From Verrucomicrobiota bacterium (GTDB lineage: Bacteria > Verrucomicrobiota > Verrucomicrobiia > Opitutales > Opitutaceae): 24,937 bases of DNA. A program made the translations under genes and the position numbers. Below, in pieces: positions 24,501 through 24,937 of the stretch (its first letter is position 1; the number at the start of each line of letters is the position of its first letter). The notes under the pieces were generated by a model, which made no database searches, had not been told where the DNA came from, and saw only the letters and a list, made by a program, of their open reading frames with translations. Location of the stretch: the NCBI GenBank assembly GCA_023446735.1, contig JAEXPQ010000035.1, positions 1-24,937 of the forward strand. The letters are read 5' to 3'.

Positions 24501-24765
24501 GCGCGCGCCGCTCATGATCTCCAGCCTCGGCAGCTTCGGTGTGCGCGCGGCGATTCCGATCGTCGTGCCGCCGGCGATGGCCACGCTCTTCATCGGCACC
24601 TCGCACCACGAGATGGTGCGCACCGGCAACACCTTCAAGGCCGCCGAGGTCGTCACGATGTCGCTCACCTTCGATCACCGCGTGGTCAACGGCGGCGGTG
24701 CGGCGATGTTCATGCAGGACCTGCGCAAGGCGATGGAGACGTTCCAGCTGCCGGCGCTGGATTGA
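21559..24765 (+). CDS. Fused E1-alpha/E1-beta/lipoyl/E2 protein of a 2-oxo-acid dehydrogenase complex
   Basis: One uninterrupted 1068-residue frame joins three normally separate subunits. Residues about 25-325 are E1-alpha with the thiamine-diphosphate motif GDAATRQGDF (164-173) to QDN (N194). About 350-670 are E1-beta, with FGEDVE (E377), NSPLAE (E408) and HSQTNE (H478). An Ala/Pro-rich linker (681-708) leads to a lipoyl domain (about 709-785) with the modified lysine K750 in EVETEKAVY. After another linker and a poorly preserved subunit-binding segment (about 822-845) comes the E2 acyltransferase domain (about 855-1068), ending in LTFDHRVVNGG. Its HxxxDG motif reads H1040...N1044 G1045. The enzyme would decarboxylate a 2-oxo acid (pyruvate, branched-chain or acetoin-type; not resolvable) and transfer the acyl group to CoA. 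No E3 gene is present here. The frame is open far upstream, but similarity begins just after the ATG at 21559. Confidence 0.93.
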   Translation: MTAKKPHATQSGPAAAAPAGSASALVAAQQLRLLRLMIESRQGDLRQESLNRQGRGHFHVASMGHEALAAVGLLLGDGDFACPYYRDRALVLARGVSSYELALEYFGKRASSSGGRQLTGHFSSRAHNIWSVPTPTSAQMLPACGIAWGLQMDGRPNVVVTSSGDAATRQGDFYEALCFAQERKLPVLLIVQDNAYGISTPTRKTNPYALGVLAREQWQLVDGRDVLAVQAAATAAIERLRAGEGPALLWIQTERLASHTSSDDHKLYRSAEDLARLAAHDPILVFKQHLLAAGVLTEDAFGALETEVRDEVRAAYDRAEKAEDPRPEETETHVFAPSTPALAGELFPAGRHRIGDLLNQTLRAGLKAEPKCLIFGEDVEDPKGGVFRLTRGLSTDFPGRVVNSPLAESTILGVACGLASYGWKPVFEIQFIDFICAGWNQLATNLATLRWRTAGQWTCPAVIYAPYGAYLPGGSLWHSQTNESLFAHLPGLHVVVPSTPADAAGLLWTAMHCEDPVLYLVPKHMFWAERESAGPVVPVPFGKARLCREGADITVVAWGNTVELCEESIKTLGEELSVELIDLRSIVPWDRETIAESVRKTGRLVVVQEDTVNCSVGQMIVTELSELPEVFSRMVCPPVLVSKGNVMIGFNAVSEYAALPDAARVLAALRQTMTVALARATVSPPHRAYVPAAVAAPAAAPAVACRVQGEPLKVPIMGEGIRDARVVSLLKQPGDPVRADEALCEVETEKAVYPIEAARAGTFVGWRTRIDETVLVGQVIGVLAAEGVDWRTVSLGDEEPAPAVKPAKAPTELAVPLPPSPSPEQAAIAKKVGLAGVVSLDELGAPPGAVPREPVLAPAISQRLSPVVPATIEFAIDWSAIRAARQIAKLRDPAGAPSPSSMVAWAVTQVMVINPSFRRLVLKGTHIVEVEDFELGVAVALEGDRLVTAVIPQANRLTWGEFHDTYVRVIEEARRGKIVEVRAPLMISSLGSFGVRAAIPIVVPPAMATLFIGTSHHEMVRTGNTFKAAEVVTMSLTFDHRVVNGGGAAMFMQDLRKAMETFQLPALD

Positions 24766-24856
24766 GCCGGACCGCGGCGGTTGGATCCAGCACCGCGCCG
24801 CGGCCACCGAACGACCTGCGAAGGAGGAGCCGGCCGTCCCTCCGGTGGCCTGAGGT

Positions 24857-24896
24857 GTTTTCCCGGATCGCTGTCGGGAAATTCCTCTCGGAAAAC
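24857..24896 (+). terminator. Possible terminator or attenuator-like hairpins after the fusion gene
   Basis: TTTCCCG (24859-24865) can pair with CGGGAAA (24875-24881), followed by TTCCTC. Alternatively GTTTTCC (24857-24863) pairs with GGAAAAC (24890-24896). The two pairings exclude each other. The U-tract is poor, so the role as terminator is uncertain. The remaining bases to the window end show no gene. Confidence 0.35.
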
Positions 24897-24937
24897 GCTG
24901 CCCGCCGGGGCGCGGCAAGAACTGCACGGCGTCCGGC

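Noticed and set aside
21406..24927. Very long minus-strand open frame opposite the dehydrogenase fusion.
   Set aside because: It is His/Arg/Gly-rich and without any motif, and the plus strand carries a fully recognisable enzyme. It is a codon-bias shadow.

Overview
The window is high-GC (roughly two thirds G+C by eye), densely coded, and carries only chromosomal genes: no insertion sequence, phage gene, CRISPR array, rRNA or convincing tRNA was seen. The encoded proteins and the intergenic CCGCGGAGG-type repeat suggest a Gram-negative bacterium of the Verrucomicrobiota, probably the Opitutales (Opitutus/Lacunisphaera-like). That placement is an inference from general appearance, not from a marker gene. 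Most starts have no visible Shine-Dalgarno sequence.

Left part (1-7.8 kb). On the minus strand lie a cut-off coiled-coil ORF, a large unknown polytopic membrane protein and protoporphyrinogen oxidase (hemY). Divergent from hemY are lumazine synthase (ribH) and nusB, overlapping by 4 nt, then the SRP receptor ftsY. A palindromic intergenic repeat separates nusB from ftsY, and a two-hairpin element follows ftsY. Next come a secreted PDZ protein and a ROK-family sugar kinase followed by two tandem terminators.

Middle (7.8-18 kb). A short sulfite-reductase-type flavoprotein is followed by the fatty-acid cluster fabG-acpP-fabF, with terminators after acpP and fabF. A minus-strand pair, a secreted GH13 alpha-amylase and a Cys-rich DUF3795-like protein, converges on fabF. 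Then come a RibB/RibA fusion whose RibA half has lost its zinc cysteines, hemN on the minus strand, and an orphan cheV.

Right part (18-24.9 kb). Two notable systems face away from each other. On the minus strand is a three-gene porin-cytochrome operon: an octaheme DmsE/MtrA-like cytochrome, an MtrB/PioB-like outer-membrane barrel and a small monoheme cytochrome c. It looks like a conduit moving electrons across the outer membrane. On the plus strand is a 1068-residue protein that fuses E1-alpha, E1-beta, a lipoyl domain and an E2 acyltransferase domain of a 2-oxo-acid dehydrogenase complex into one chain. Its E2 active-site motif is HxxxNG instead of HxxxDG, and its subunit-binding domain looks eroded. 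This fusion is the most unusual object in the window.

Functionally the window leans toward redox cofactors: heme (hemY, hemN), flavin (ribH, ribBA), a flavoprotein reductase and c-type cytochromes. Having both an O2-dependent-type HemY and an O2-independent HemN, next to an extracellular electron-transfer type conduit, suggests life across changing oxygen levels (inference).
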